Origin: Hymenolepis diminuta
Taxonomy: Eukaryota > Platyhelminthes > Cestoda > Cyclophyllidea > Hymenolepididae
Assembly (NCBI GenBank): GCA_900708905.1
Contig: CAADRB010000038.1
Coordinates: 856,814-920,813 of the forward strand
Reading direction: 5' to 3'
Length of the DNA stretch: 64,000 bases
Made by a program: the position numbers and the translations under genes. Positions 12,602-26,602 of this stretch are shown piece by piece. A model generated the notes under the pieces. It was not told where the DNA came from and did not search any database. It saw only the letters and a list, made by a program, of their open reading frames with translations. Within the stretch, counting starts at the first letter, position 1, and every line of letters begins with the position of its first letter.

Positions 12602-15600
12602 TATTGAAATGGCGCAGGGTAATCAGTCAAGAAGAGGGCATGTAATCCGATCTTAAAGATTCGCATGTATTCTTTAAATATACGAGCTTTCAATTTTGGA
12701 GGAGAGAATAGCAAGAGCCTATGTGAGGAAACCTCTTAATTTGAGATTGCATTAAATTAATTATTAAAATTAAATTAAAAACACTTAAAATTGATTAAAA
12801 AGCGACAGAAGCAAACATAAATAAAATGGAATTTTATTTATAATTCAAAATGTGCTTTATCATTAGCTTACGGTTTCTAAACAAGATACTCAGAACTCTA
12901 TTATAGTGTAGCGATCACGTTCACTACAACTTTCCTCAATTGAAATCCTCGTATGCTTTATTTAGATTATTTCATAAAAATTATCGCCTATATTTCTTAA
13001 ACATTTTCATGTTCACTCTTCTTGCAAATACTTTAAAATTTCCTTCTGTGAGTCAGCCCGACCTTACGCTTCAGTTCGTCACCTGAAACTCGATTTGTCA
13101 CTCAGGAACAGCAGTGAAGTGACCTAAATTTAATCAGGTTAAATCGAATACAGAAAAACTCGGAACAGTTCACTCGCTGAGTCAATATGTCCTGGCTAAT
13201 CAGTCATTCGCCATCATCCAATGCAATTTGTTTATTTACACTTCCAAAGTATAAAACCCTCTCTGTGAACTCATACACCACGCCACCTCAGTCTCTCCTT
13301 TATACGCCACTACATCTCCCTTTGTTTTTATCTACGAAGGTTTTTGACCAACTCTCTCTCATTTCTACCCATCTTGTGGGGAAATTTGGAGAGGTGATAG
13401 CTCACCAAGAATTATATCGCCGTTTAAATAATTCTCTATCGCATACCTAACTGCAAAAACAGAACCCATTTCTTTGGACCTTGCACGAAAGTTCTTGACA
13501 GTTGTTTAATCAGTCTGAGAAAATGATATTGGTTTTGTAATGTGTCCTCTGGAGATCGTATTAGAAAGTTGTATTTTAATAAGGCCAAACGTACCTATCG
13601 GCCTTGTCCGAATAATTAGGCTAGGTTACAGTATGACCTAAAACATCGTTTAATTAACTTTATGAGCGCAGTGTGTTTCAGGCTTAACTCAAAATTAAGT
13701 AATATTATCACTCTAATTCTGAAGGCCATTCCATCTCTGATAAGATTATATAGTCATATTTGGATTCATACGTGGAACATTCAATGTCACTATGACTAAG
13801 CCAATACCCTACTCATCAGCGACCGAAATGAACTCATTTAATCCCAGAAGCATAGGGCATCGTCAGTTATCCAGAGCAGTGACGAGTACACAGTTGACTT
13901 TCTCACGCAAATGGGAGGATCTGCATTGGAAGCTGATTTAAAAATCCATTGATAAAGTTTTCGTCGATCCTGTTATTATAACGCAAGCACTGGCGTTTAG
14001 GTTGAATAGGATAATAGAATAGGAAAATCGGACGTTTTTATGATATGAATTTCACTCAGTTTAAGATTTTCACTTAGCTTACCTGAATAATTTACTTTTA
14101 ATTATCAAGTATTTAAAAAGTTTATGCCCGGAAGTAAAAATTTTTCATTTCTTTCACAGTTGTCTTCATTGTGGTAATCTCTATTTCTGAAATTTATTCA
14201 TTTAAGAACGAACTTCACGTCCATGTTTGTGGCATAGATTGCATGATTTCATTCAATTCATTTCAACTTTAATGCGCCAAATGATTACTAGATGGCTTCT
14301 CAGTAGAGTTTAAACCTGTAGCTATAATTCTGTTATCATTACATTTTAAAAGAATAATTTAGTAATATGATTAATGCTTTCATTTATCACCATTAGGAAA
14401 ATGATTAGGTAGTTTAAGGGCAATTTTATTAATTACGGTGATCAAAAATGGTACAATATGAAAGTCAGCTGAATTGGAGAGGGGATAAATCTCTTTGGAC
14501 TTTCAAAGGCACTAAGAAAAGATTTATCTATGTTTGTTTTGAATGGAAAAGCTACATTTTTAGACCGCTCTTGGGAGTCATCCCCATTGTTGATCGTTAC
14601 TAACGAGAGCCATCCTCGTGATCTGATGTACATTGATAATTGTGGAACTCGTTTCTTGTTACTCTTTTCGTCATCATTGCTCATACTAATTGTCTATAAG
14701 ATGAGCAAAAATTTCCCCTATTTCTTATTTACTTCTTTCTCAACCGTACTATAAAATATTTTTAATTTTATTTACTTATTTTGTTGATTGCAAGGCGTTA
14801 CCCATGTTTCTAGTATTGAATTAAAATCTTACCGACATAATACTTACGATGTCCATTCTATATAAGAACAAATTTGTGTGATGAACAAATTATTCGTTAC
14901 ATATTATTACTTATTACCCTATAGGATTCCGAAATTTGGAGAGGTTGAATGTCAACATGCTTCCACTCAAATATTTGATAGCGATTTGAATAGTTACAGA
15001 TGATTCAAAGTTACTTTCCATGAAATTAAAATAGTTCAGAAAGAAATGGGAACCAAAGTATTGAAGTTCCTTATCTCTATATATTATAATACACTCCAAT
15101 CCGATTACCATCTATTCTCTTCATGTTTTTTTCATAAACTCCTGTTATCCAGTATCAACCTGTTATTAGTAGATGTTTGAGGGAAAAAATGTCTGGATTT
15201 TATGATCAGCCATTTAAGTTAATCGAATGGTCAACAAACTATTGACATCACTTATCTCGATTCATCCAGGTACCTAAGGGTGGGGGGAGGGGGGGAGGAA
15301 GAGGGAAATCAATTCATGAAATGTAAATTTTTGAAGATTAAAACAATCAATACATTTCTGTTTCCCGTAAATAACGGTGGACATACTGGATCTAAAAATC
15401 GGTTGAGGTAGAATTCTTTTAGTACCCTAACTTTGTTCTTAACTTCTACTAGATTTTATCTCCTTCCCTACCAGATAGACTATTTAACGAACTTTAACAG
15501 CAAAGTGTATGGTGAGGAAAGCAGTTATTTTCCTGTATTTAAACAGCTAATCTTCAATGCCTTTGCAAATACCACCACATACTTGTATGTGAACTTGTAT

Positions 15601-17735
15601 TTATGACAGGTACAGCTTGTCCAAATGTGCGTTTCCCACAATAAACCTGTTTAAAACCCAATGTGACTCAATTTTATCTCTATCGCTTCCAAGCGGTAGG
15701 AAACTAGTCAAACTGCCGACACATTAATCTTAGTTAAGCTTCGTGCAACAAGTCTTGTCAACCCCTTACCAGCATGAAATATGACTTAACAAACATGGTT
15801 CACGTAGTTTCATTTTTAAACGTTTGCTAACTTGATCATTGTATTGCTAATAAAAAGAAAAAAATGTCCAGTTTCATGCAGATATAAAATATGTTTCTCT
15901 TATTCACTATCCGCAATTAAAAGTGCATTAATTAAGTTCGTAAGCATTCTACGATGATAAACTGATGTTTTCCTTCATTTACATAAATATTGTGACTAGA
16001 ATTATTAGCGATTGTAAAATTCATTGAGGGAAAAGTTTTTCAAACTATTTAGAGGAATGACTTGGAATAATTTCACTGACGACCACAGTTAAAGAGAGTG
16101 ACTGGTCAAATGCAAATTTGGCACCAGCTGGTTTCGTGCCTTGACCACTGATATTAAGCGTGCTCGGTACCGTTACTGAATTAGTGAACCAAAACGGATT
16201 ATTTTCAATCATTTTCACTTAAAAAATAAACACTCCAGTGGTAAGATATGCAGACAACCACGCTTCTTCCAGATTATATGACGGGAGAAAACAGCTATCG
16301 AAAATATAGATGTTTGTAGAAGACAAAAACAAATAGCGGTCAAACTCACGAATCTGATCTATTTTGGACTGAAGGAAACAAACAAGAGACAAATTTTATA
16401 AACACTGCTATGATAGTTTAAATTTTAAGTGCTTTTATCAAAACATTCTGCTCCAATAGAAAAATATCACCACTTCCAACGTAAGGTATTTTATTTCTTT
16501 GTCTTTTAGACTTCACTCTAGATTAGGGTCTTGAGATCAAGCCTTATGGAAAAATAGCATTCAACTATCCCTTTTGTTTTGCGTACTAACGCGTGCAATT
16601 GATGATGCACAACAATGGATCCTCACCAATGAGTATCAATCACGTGAACTCTAACATGGTAGGTATGCGGATTGATCATTGCATCAACGAAGCATTATCC
16701 CCAAAACCACCTCTAAATTCCTCAGAGAGGGCGCAGGTTAAAAGCTAAGTGGGTTTAGTTAAAACGGATATAGAATAAAGTCTGGAAACTATGAACTCTG
16801 GGATTAAGCGTCCATTTTAAAACCTCATGCTATATCTAAAACTTGTATTTAGATTCGCTAACCAAAGCTCCTTTCAAAAGATCCTGTTTTTATAATTTAT
16901 TTGAATAATAATTAGTTTAACTGCTCGAATGCATCATTTGCTTGTATTATAGGACTAATATTAGTTATTTTGCAAATAATTCAGGGCACCAAAAGTGTTG
17001 AACTTTATGTGCTTTTTTCAAGCAATCATATTTAATATCGTAATCGTTCTTCAAGTAAGGAAGAAAGGCGGCATTTCGGCTATGCCAGTAATCTAACATT
17101 GTAACCCAAATATTCTAACTTCATTATGTATCTCCCAAAGCGAAATAAATATGAGATTATGTAGTAAGGATTATGATAAATTATTTCTGACTCATTGTTG
17201 TATTTGTCCGTAGAATTAATTTAAACTGAAATGATTTAGTGAATGCATTCTCTCTTGATACATTACGACTGCAAAATAAAAGGAGGAAAAAACGCAGACG
17301 GGAGTAAGAAACCTGGCCTTGTAAACTTTTAATGCATTAAAATTGACGTGAAGATGGATGGAAGTGCTAGAATTTTTCCACACAAATACGCACGTTGTAC
17401 CCTTATCAAAACAGTTCCTTGCATAAAACCCCGTTTTGCTACTAACCTTTTTCTCTATTTTTGGCACTCGGTTGTTTATGTATGACATATTACTGAGTGT
17501 AAGCTTATTATATTATATAAATAAATTTTTGTATTGCTAACTGAGTCGAGAAGAATTAAGCAGTTGGTTAGTAGGCAAACGAAAAATGATTATTTTAAAG
17601 AATTGGTTCACGCACACTCTCCTTTGATTTATAACCTATAGTTAATTAATAAACTGCTCATGTACATATTCGAAATAAAATTAATTACGGGAAACGAAAT
17701 TTAATTTAAATTTTGAGTTGTTCGTAAAGTGACTC
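12602..17735. other. AT-rich non-coding stretch
   Basis: Bases 13187-13450 hold an 87-codon plus frame in pyrimidine-rich DNA with no family or splice support. The minus frame 17488-17216 (90 codons) is also unsupported. A G-rich tract at 15278-15305 is listed separately. Confidence 0.5.
15278..15305 (+). other. G-quadruplex-type tract
   Basis: Four G runs (3, 6, 7 and 3 bases) are separated by loops of one, one and seven bases, which satisfies the usual quadruplex pattern. It stands out sharply in AT-rich DNA. Whether it folds or has a role cannot be seen. Confidence 0.55.
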
Positions 17736-17760
17736 TATAAAAGGAACGAAGATAACTTCG
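17736..17760 (+). promoter_or_regulatory. TATA box followed by a small hairpin
   Basis: TATAAAAG (17736-17743) is followed directly by CGAAG-ATAA-CTTCG (17747-17760), a perfect five-base stem. An ATG 34 bases downstream of the TATA box opens only a nine-codon frame. It is a promoter by motif only. Confidence 0.15.
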
Positions 17761-18268
17761 AGGTATTAATGAACTTAGTTGTATTGAAGCTAAAGTAACA
17801 TCAGTCCTAAGTAGGGGCTAATTTTTATAATCTGACCCAAATATGCCCCTTTAAAATCTAATGATTCGGAAAGCTACAGAAAACAAAATCCTTTCCTAAA
17901 TCAGAAGAACGAAATTGATTTATACTGATGGTGCGTTGGGGAGAGGAGTTTTTGGGAGGAGAGCTTAATTGCACGTCTAAATTGCGAGCTTGAAATTTGA
18001 ATTGTGTAACAGATAAATAAAGCACATTCAGTGTGGCGGTCTAGTTCCGTCTTCTTTGTGAGTCGCTCTCCGAGAGTTTAGACTAAGCAAAACTCTTAGC
18101 CCAGTGTGTTCGTTGGTTTAGAGTCCTTCTTTGATTACTGACTGTACTAATCCGTAATAAAAGAGAAAAATTTGAAAAGATTATACAAAATTGACAGTAA
18201 AAGGCACGGTACACTATCAAAATATCTGATTGGTCCTTCTGGGCACTTCATATATAATAGTTCATTAA

Positions 18269-18285
18269 TCAAAAATTATTTTTGA
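18269..18285. repeat. Short near-perfect palindrome
   Basis: Eight-base arms TCAAAAAT / ATTTTTGA flank a single T. Confidence 0.4.
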
Positions 18286-18440
18286 GTTCTTAAAATTTGG
18301 ACCGATTTCTCTTATTTACTTGATTTCATCCAACTTTAAAGTTGTAATTTGGAAAATTCATCCAATTTGTGGGCTTTCTTAGTAATAATTTATTAATTAA
18401 TGAAAATTTAAGAAAGACATTAAATTCATAATCCTTTAGT

Positions 18441-18659
18441 TTGCGTTTGATAATCGTGAGGGCTAAAGGTGGCCATTTCGTATTCCCGACAAAACTAGCG
18501 ACATTTATGTTGAAGGCAGAGAGAACCATACATTTAGGAGGTTTGTCTACCAATCCTCATAACAGCAAGGATCAAGAGAGAAGACAAGGCGGTTGTGAGC
18601 AGTACTTATATGGAGGGGAAAAGGAACCACAAGAGCGGAACAATGTAGGTAACAGATGA
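18441..18659 (+). CDS. Unrecognised coding-like frame with a donor near its end
   Basis: The frame is open for 72 codons from a TTG. After the first 30 residues it becomes strongly polar (NPHNSKDQERRQGG, then a glutamate-rich tail), unlike the Phe/Ile/Asn/Lys-rich products of chance AT-rich frames. Donor-like sites lie at its end (TAG|GTAACA after 18648, or AAT|GTAGGT after 18644), followed at once by a stop. No acceptor of quality was seen, and the minus strand is also open here. The family is unknown. Confidence 0.14.
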   Translation: MRLIIVRAKGGHFVFPTKLATFMLKAERTIHLGGLSTNPHNSKDQERRQGGCEQYLYGGEKEPQERNNVGNR

Positions 18660-21600
18660 AGTGTACATTACAAACAGAATATACATGGTTCATTTAAAAA
18701 CGTGCTTGATCTGGCCCCTGTACCCATTCTTATGCAAATTTTTGCAAAATAATGTAATTTAATAACAACTTTACACTTTTATATTATCAAAAACTACTGT
18801 TGATTAAAAATTTTGCAAACTTCATTGGCTTCTACTGCCCAATTTCTGAATGTTCCAATTATTTAAAAGACAAGGGAGTTTAGAAAGCTTTATATATGAA
18901 TTCCATTCAAAATTCTGACATTATGAGCAATTTTAAACTAAATTTTAAGTTAAGGTTTGGAGTATCTCAGGGACAGCACATTTTTACAAATCTGAGCTGG
19001 TCAGTGAGCGAGGAAACTTCAAATTTTCAGGAAAAAGTTGTCGTTTCTCCATACCCAAAATTAATGACATCATCAGTTTGGCACATGAATTTCTCATTAT
19101 TCCAGTTTGAAACCAATTCTATCGGTAGACAGATAGCCACTAGAATACTGAAGTCCATACTAAGGATTGGATTTCATCAGTACATTTCTGACATTATAAC
19201 TAAATGTTTTTCAAATAAGGTAGATTGCTACAAGGACTCCTTTGGTAAAGTCATATCTTGAGTATGCCTTGCCCAAATTCTTCGATTTCTGCTCCACAAA
19301 GCAAACGTCAAATGAATGGCGTATTTTGGGAATTTATTGTATCACTGTCAGCTGACATCTTAAACAGGATTTTCCCTTAAATGATTTTTAACGGTTTTTG
19401 ATATCCATAGCTCATAAGTACTAATAAAGGTACGATAAACCAATCCTTTATTTTGTCATTAATAAAACCAGTAGATAAATGGATAATTTTTCTTTTTCAT
19501 ATAAATATTGCATAAAATTATCATCTACGATGAGAACGCAATCCACCAAGGACGTGATATATCTTTTTAGAATGGCGGAAGCGGAAGAAAGTCTGTAAAT
19601 GTCATTCACAGATGGACAGAATTCATTGACAGTAAATCCAGTTTCTGATGGAAAGATTCATTACGTATCAATCCTTTCAATGAGAAACCATTAACTTAAT
19701 GTTCGATTCCCAAGCATATCTTTATTCTCTATGTATATGTCGTAATTTGACGTATTGAAAATAAATCACATATATATTCTGTTACTTCGATCTTATCTCA
19801 GGTTGTTTGTTTAGAAAACTGGAAACGAATAAAACGATTTTTAAACCTTTTTTGGTTGAATAAAAGTGCAAACTTTATGAAAATGATAATTTCAGAGTTA
19901 TAAATGCCATGCTAAATTTGTTTCAACTTCTTGAGTAATTATAATTAAAAAGAAAAGAAGATTTAAAAATATTTGACTTTCATTGTCAATAAATTATTAT
20001 AAATAGGAATATAGGTCTGTACAGATAAACTCTGCGAAAGACGAATTAAGTTTTAGCAAGTTTCTAAGGAGGATTTGATAAATCTGCAAATCCTAGCATG
20101 TAACAACCAGCATTTCTCAAAATCAGTCGGTGGTTTAAAGTTATTAAATTTAGATACCTGCTTTTTCTACTCTTAGGTAATTTCGAAAAGTTTTAAAAAA
20201 TGTGGGGTTCATCAATAAGCAAACGTGAGAAAAACCTTCCCGGTTGCAAGCCGCACATTCACATCTAAATCTTAGCCGTGTACTTATAGAATACTCTCAA
20301 AGTATCACAAGGCATGACCGTATTAGTTAAAGAGAACAGACTTGAGTAGGAATCCAAGTTTCAAGACAGAAAGCTCCAATTTCACCTTTTCTCTTTTCAA
20401 TAAAGCAATTTGCTTCCTAATCTAAGGATATGATAGAATTGACTTGCTCAAAAGACAATTTGCAAACTATTCGTATTTTAAATATATAATTCCTAAATTT
20501 AAAAAAAACACGGAAGTTATAATTTGTAACTCATTTTAATCATTTCAAAACTGTAGACTTTTCAGCTATATGTGATAAACATCAATCAAAGTTTTAATAA
20601 ATTATCATGGGAGGGGCAAACGTAACATCAAAGAGAAAAGTGCGTTTACCCGACGAAACGATTTAAATAGAACACGTTGTTTTTTCTCTAACACTCCTAA
20701 GCTGTCAAATGAATGATAAATAAGTAAGCACGCAAGATCTTGATTAAATTAAGGGAAATGGGGATGTGGTGGGTTAAGAAGAGGAGATTAGAAATATGAG
20801 GGGAAGGGAGGTGAAAAGGAGCGATGGAACAGTAACCGCTACTAGCTTGACAAATTGCCTTCCTGCATGTAAGTGGTAAAACTACAAAAAAGGTATTGAA
20901 ATTACCCCCAGAATGCGTGTTGCCGCCTATTAATAAGTTGTGTTAATTGAACAAGCGGGGCTATCCAGGGTATGAATCATTCAGTTATAATGCTTTGCAT
21001 AGAGAAAATTTGATATATTTAAAAAGAAAATGGATTACATGGAACGCAATTTTCGAAAGTTTTAATGATGATTTATTTATTACTGAACATTTACAAGCGA
21101 TTTAGTTAAAAACAACAATTATGTAATCCTCAGGCCCTAACATATATGTAACGGGACATCGCTAAAATAATATTAAAGCAAATCCTGAAATCGAGTTAAA
21201 ATCACTAGGTTGAGGTGTCTTGTAGAGTTCATGAAATAAAAATCGTTTGGCTACATACAAGTTTGAATGGCTTAGTGACCATTTTCATGGAATATTCAGC
21301 CAATACATTTAATACAAGATGGAAAAGTTGATAAAGATTTGAGGAGTCGATTTTACATGCCTTTTAAATAAATTTCTTTTTTCGTATTGTATTTCAAAAA
21401 TGTACTTTTTTAAATATATTTGTTTATTCAGAAAGAAGCATTTGCACTTTTAAATGCATTTTAAATATAAATTACTGCCAGGATTTTAATGTTTAAATAT
21501 TATATTTATGTGAGACTTCGTGAATTTAAAAAACTGAAAATTTTAGTGTAAAACATCTTCAAATGTAACCAACGATTCAAAAACTTTGATATTTCAAAGA

Positions 21601-23260
21601 TCAAAAGTAAATAAGAGAGGATATTTTATAATAGATGTCATATATAGTACATAATTTCCGTTAAGTTGAAGTCATTATTTCACAAACTAAATATATATTT
21701 AGCAAATGTCAATTTACTATCTATTTTTAGTATAGACATATTTGGAGTCGCTATTATAGGTAAATCATATTCTACCACCTCTCTCGCTGATCAGAATTAA
21801 CCAGGACGGTTGATCACTCACACCATTGGATATTCGCCGATGGCCATTGATCGTATGACCTCCGACTTGGCTGATTGCTGCGCTATCCGGACTGACAAGA
21901 AATATTAGGTACTTCTGTGTCGTCTTTAATAATTTAACTTTGATAGCTTTACTATTTTAGGTGAAATATAAATATGGTAATTTCTGCCCTTCGTAAACCG
22001 AAATAATGTCCTAAGATAACTTATTTTTCACTTAATTCCATTATGGAATATATCTGCATATCCATAGATTACATTCATCTCGCATCAATATTAGCACCGA
22101 AATACATCTGCCTTCTATCTCTGATAAAGAAATGATGATCTTCGATATTGAGTTTGAAGTATCAGCGTTTTTGAAGATTAACTTTCACCTATTTATTTAT
22201 CAGTTTCCAAGTTATTTGGAAGTTGACGATATTTGAAACATATATATATGTTAAAAATTTGGACTTTACATTTTACTTCAACCCTAATTTAAGCGATTAT
22301 GCTATATATTTTATCTAACATGAAACCAAATAATATCTTTTGCCTTTTTGATCATGAACTAGTTTGATACAAAAAGCTTTTACATATAGGTCTTCCAAAA
22401 GAGAATGAGACCTTCTCGAGACCGGCCAGTTACTCACTTATTTGAATGAGAAGACCAAAGGACCACCCAAAGATTAAACAAACTGTCTTCTTATTCCCCC
22501 TTTCCCATTCATCTCACTCCCTTTCGTCTAGCCTTTTAGCAAAACTTCAATACTTCCTTTTTTCAAATTTGTATTTTGTTGTCATTGTCCACATTACTCA
22601 TCGATGAGTTGTTTTTTCAGACAATTTAGGAAGTTAAATAAAAACAAACAGTCTATGATATATAAGCTTCTCCTGATTTGTTATTTACTTAGCTCTTCCG
22701 AATCAGAGTAAAGGAAAGAGTTAGAAGTATTTAAGATCCTGCTAAGGAATCTTTTTAGTGGAATAGGGAGGTTTATATGAAGGTCCAACTAGGAGTTTGG
22801 TCTTATTTACGTTAAGGAGAACAGAAACTGATGAAATTGCAATTTTATTTATTTTCAAAATAGCGGAAACTCAAAAGGACACGTTTAACATATTTCTGTG
22901 ATGTTTCAAGTATTAATTCATCAGTTGTCAAAGAGACGATAATAGTGCACACATATAGATCATTATCTCTATAATATGTAATCTTTCGTTCATTAAAGCA
23001 TTATTATTATTTAAAATTGTCAGACAGAAACAAGCCTTTAAAATATCACCAAAAACACTTTCCAAATAAAATTCAGTTTAATTTAGTAGTGGTCTGTACG
23101 ACTTGGAGATATCTGCCACTGTAAAAGTTAATAATTGAATGTCCTTTTTCTAGATGGATCTGTTGTAAATTCTCTTCAAACTTTTAGGCATGATATGTCA
23201 GCGAATGCACTTATGCTCAACATTACTAACCTTATCGGATCCTAAATTCGCCTAACTAGA
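18660..23260. other. AT-rich non-coding stretch
   Basis: It holds the longest reading frame of the window (18896-19261, plus, 121 codons). The composition is rich in Asn, Ser, Phe, Ile and Lys, and no motif is seen; about one such frame is expected by chance. A purine-rich run occurs at about 20755-20825. No gene is supported. Confidence 0.5.
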
Positions 23261-23277
23261 GGGAGGGAGGGGAGGGG
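23261..23277 (+). other. Compact G-quadruplex motif
   Basis: Four G runs (3, 3, 4 and 4 bases) are separated each by a single A. Single-base loops are the most stable class of quadruplex. It is isolated in AT-rich DNA. Confidence 0.65.
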
Positions 23278-23545
23278 TAAATATGATTACATAATAACAA
23301 ATTTTCTTGCTTGAGTCGATTGATATGGCCACAGTATCGCTCTAATTGACTGAAAGAAACAAAATCGCAGTACTCCGTAATCTGGAAAAATTGATTATTC
23401 TCTTATTCTAATAAACTTATTTTTGCTCTCTTCTTCAAGAGGGAAAAATTTATTCAATTAACTGATTTTATTCAATTTATTCAGATGATTAACGGTGAAT
23501 ATATTTTGTATTAATTTACCAATTCTAAAGACCTTAAATACAAAC

Positions 23546-23743
23546 TTAGTATAAACATGATTTCCACCCAAAACTGTTATTGACAGAGTTCAGTGAAATT
23601 GGGCCAGAATTATGCTCAAGTGGACGTATATTAATGTGGGAAACGACACGGTGGACTCGATTTAATATCCAGTACACTGGTGAGAAATAGTACTGATTAA
23701 TCGACACAAATCGCGCATATTCTTGAGAAGCTGAATCCTCCAT
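23546..23743 (-). CDS. Unrecognised 65-codon coding-like frame
   Basis: A minus-strand ATG frame beginning MEDSASQEYARFVSINQ, with a balanced amino-acid mix including Trp, His, Pro and Arg, in DNA of somewhat raised G+C. The start codon is a true ATG. There is no recognised domain, and no clear donor was found within the frame. It may be a small first exon, a small protein, or chance. Confidence 0.15.
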   Translation of the reverse strand: MEDSASQEYARFVSINQYYFSPVYWILNRVHRVVSHINIRPLEHNSGPISLNSVNNSFGWKSCLY

Positions 23744-26602
23744 CTGTTATAATGATATGATTTATACTTTATTTGTTATAGATGAAGAATAAAATGACAT
23801 GCACAAACTCAACAATGTATGTGTGACAAATCGTTTTTTATATGAATTTTACATTTCTCCAGGACTACAAATTCTTAAATCTAGTATACAAGTAGTATCT
23901 TGCACATCAAATTTTGCGAAATAAATAATAATTGAGAGCAAACCTGATTATCATCTATCTTATCACTTAATAACTTTTTTATTCAGCATAAAATTGCCAG
24001 AAGAATTAACGCAAAGGATATTTAGGTAGAAAACTAGGGCCTATTGTAATGGAACTTAAAAATATAATTTAATGATTGCATGTCTGAAATCATCGAATTT
24101 CACTTTATAACGATTTAGTCAGTTGTTATCTGATTAATACGTAATTACTCTTTTTGATTGATAGCATACTGATTGTTTGAGCAGCAAATCATCTAAATTT
24201 ATCTCTATGAATTGCTAGAAAGATTAAAAAGTTGAATCCATATTTTCATACCATAATCGCATCCTTCTTCCTCCTGTTCTGTTAAGTATGTTGTTTATCA
24301 TTTTAAATGTTGTTTACCCTCCTGTCAATTTTCCAGCAGATTTATTATTCTTATGAAAGAAAATATCTTTAGTGACAATAAATGGACTCATAGAATTATA
24401 TTTAATTAACATCAATATGAAGCAATTTCAGTTTTATGCGGTGAGAAACAGTGATACATGCACTAGTAAACTACGCACTGAATAAAGTGAGCATCAAACT
24501 TATTTAATGAAATGAATGGCTGGAAAATTTTTCTATGAATAGTTAACATTTATGCTTTTATCAAAGTTTAATAAGTAATTTTTTAAAAGTAACGCTTCCT
24601 GTCATCGGAGTATTTAATTGAAGATGTAGAGATGTTACCTTGGAGTTGAATATCACGTTTGAAAATGTCACCCCAGATGTGACAACATCCTTATCATTGC
24701 TACCTTTACATTTCAAAATTAATTAATCGTTGATTATATCTCGACTTATACATGAAAATACTAGTGAATTTTATGGTCAGTAAAATATTTATCGTACCGC
24801 AAATGGGCAATGTAATGTATGGTTTTAATTAAAGAACACATGAGTTTAAATTTGATGTATAGTCACTAACTAACTAACCAACAAACCAAAATGACTAATA
24901 ATCCAAATCACTGAATATTATGAGTATGTAATTTATTATTGGGCTTTGAAGAGGATTTAAATCTTTAAAATATAAACTTTTATCTTCATATTTCGCAGTG
25001 TGCTTTTCCTAGAAACTCGATAACTTTGTATATGAAAAGTAATTCGCGCTTATCCACTTAAATTTAAATGAATTTAAACTTATTTTAGAGGGCATTGATT
25101 GCTTTAAATGAAAAAGAGTTGCATAGTTAGCATATGTAAAGCCTGCTATGCTGAGACGGGAAAAAAACGAAGAATAATGAAGGATAATAGTCTTATAAAT
25201 ATATGATATGATCGTGAAAGTATTCATTATATAATTCCATACAAAATGGTAGTCATGGCAGTCAAATTAAAATTTTTAATAAATCATTTTTCAGTTTAAT
25301 CCTTTTTTATTGAAGTCACTTACTTTTCTCTCAGATTAAACTGGATTAATTAATAGATTCACAATGAAGAAGTCATCGTACCAGTCCATCTTGTATGATA
25401 AACAACGTACTTGTGTCCATGGTTTCTATGTCACTTTGTGTGTCAATTATATTTAAGCAAGAGATGCTAAACGGTGACTAATACATGATAGCATCTAAGA
25501 CTAAGAAATATTTCTTTTTCCTTTATTTCTTGGCATTTGAACAGAGAATAAGAAACCAGTTTCTACAAATTTGGATCAAAATAGGAAATAAGTTAAAAGT
25601 TCCAATGAAAATTTAGAATTTTAGAAAAAGTTAAGCATTATCTTTAATTTATCGCAATACGGTTAAATTGTACTCTTGATTACCTCTAATAAGTAGTAAT
25701 AAAGGGAAAGAGCATCATAATTAACTGTTTATTAATTTATTCAAAGTGTTTCAAATACTATAAAGTTAAAATTGCGAAGTATAATGTATAGATGAGTTCG
25801 TCTAATTCCTTCCATCGGTTTTCGTATACCAAGAATTGCTGACTTCGTACTTCTTTGAAAAGAGTTTTGCTAGTATTCAATTACTATAGAGAGTTGAAGT
25901 CATTTTAATAGATGCCATTACCTTGATAATAACTAGATCTAATGAAGGTCGACAATTCGTTAAAACTGAAAAAAAAGCGTTACATGAATATACTTCGAAG
26001 TGTTGATTTATTCTTTCTTTGTGGAAAGAATTTATATATACTGGATAAAGGGAAAAAATACTGTAAAGGCATCCGATTTGGTGTAATTCATTCAAATTAC
26101 GATACAATTACACACGAAAATTATCTTAGTAAATTAATAAGACAATTTGCTGATAAAATTAGAAACAAAACAAGGAAGGATTTTTGTCTAGAAAGTGCTA
26201 TTGGCAAAGCGCAATAGCATAACTTTCTGCTTTCAATTAATAGGATGCTTTTCTATAACTTGTTCATTAATTAACAATGTTTTCGCATGTTTTTCCAGAA
26301 AATTGAGTATATTCGTTCATGTGATTAAATTTTCCTCCTATATCTAATGCAATAAATTTTAGAAAGGTAGATAATACTACAAACGGGGAACTATAATTTA
26401 TCAATAGCAATAGAACCTGATATTGTTTGAATTTCAATTTGATTATGAACACCTAAGGCCACCTATTAAATAGAAATTTCCCAACCTGTTAAAATCGAAA
26501 TCAACCGATAAAACAGGTAAAGAAAAGTTTTCATCTTCCCTTCTTCACTTTGGTCATATTTTCTTAAAGGAGTAAAGAAAAAGAGAGTACACTGAGTGCT
26601 AG
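23744..26602. other. AT-rich non-coding stretch
   Basis: Only short AT-driven frames and a (CTAA)3 run near 24873 are seen. Nothing here is supported as a gene. Confidence 0.55.

Noticed and set aside
17752..17760. ATAACTTCG, identical to part of a loxP arm
   Set aside because: Only nine bases match, with no opposed arm and spacer of the right form; coincidence in an animal genome.
18896..19261. Longest reading frame of the window (121 codons, plus)
   Set aside because: AT-driven composition, no motif and no splice or promoter signal. About one frame of this length is expected by chance in 64 kb at this composition.
19699..19711. GTTCGATTCCC, a good polymerase III B box
   Set aside because: No A box or tRNA-like text upstream. 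A ten-base match is expected about once by chance.
24870..24882. (CTAA)3 run, telomere-like at first sight
   Set aside because: Three units only and not a known telomere repeat; ordinary simple sequence.
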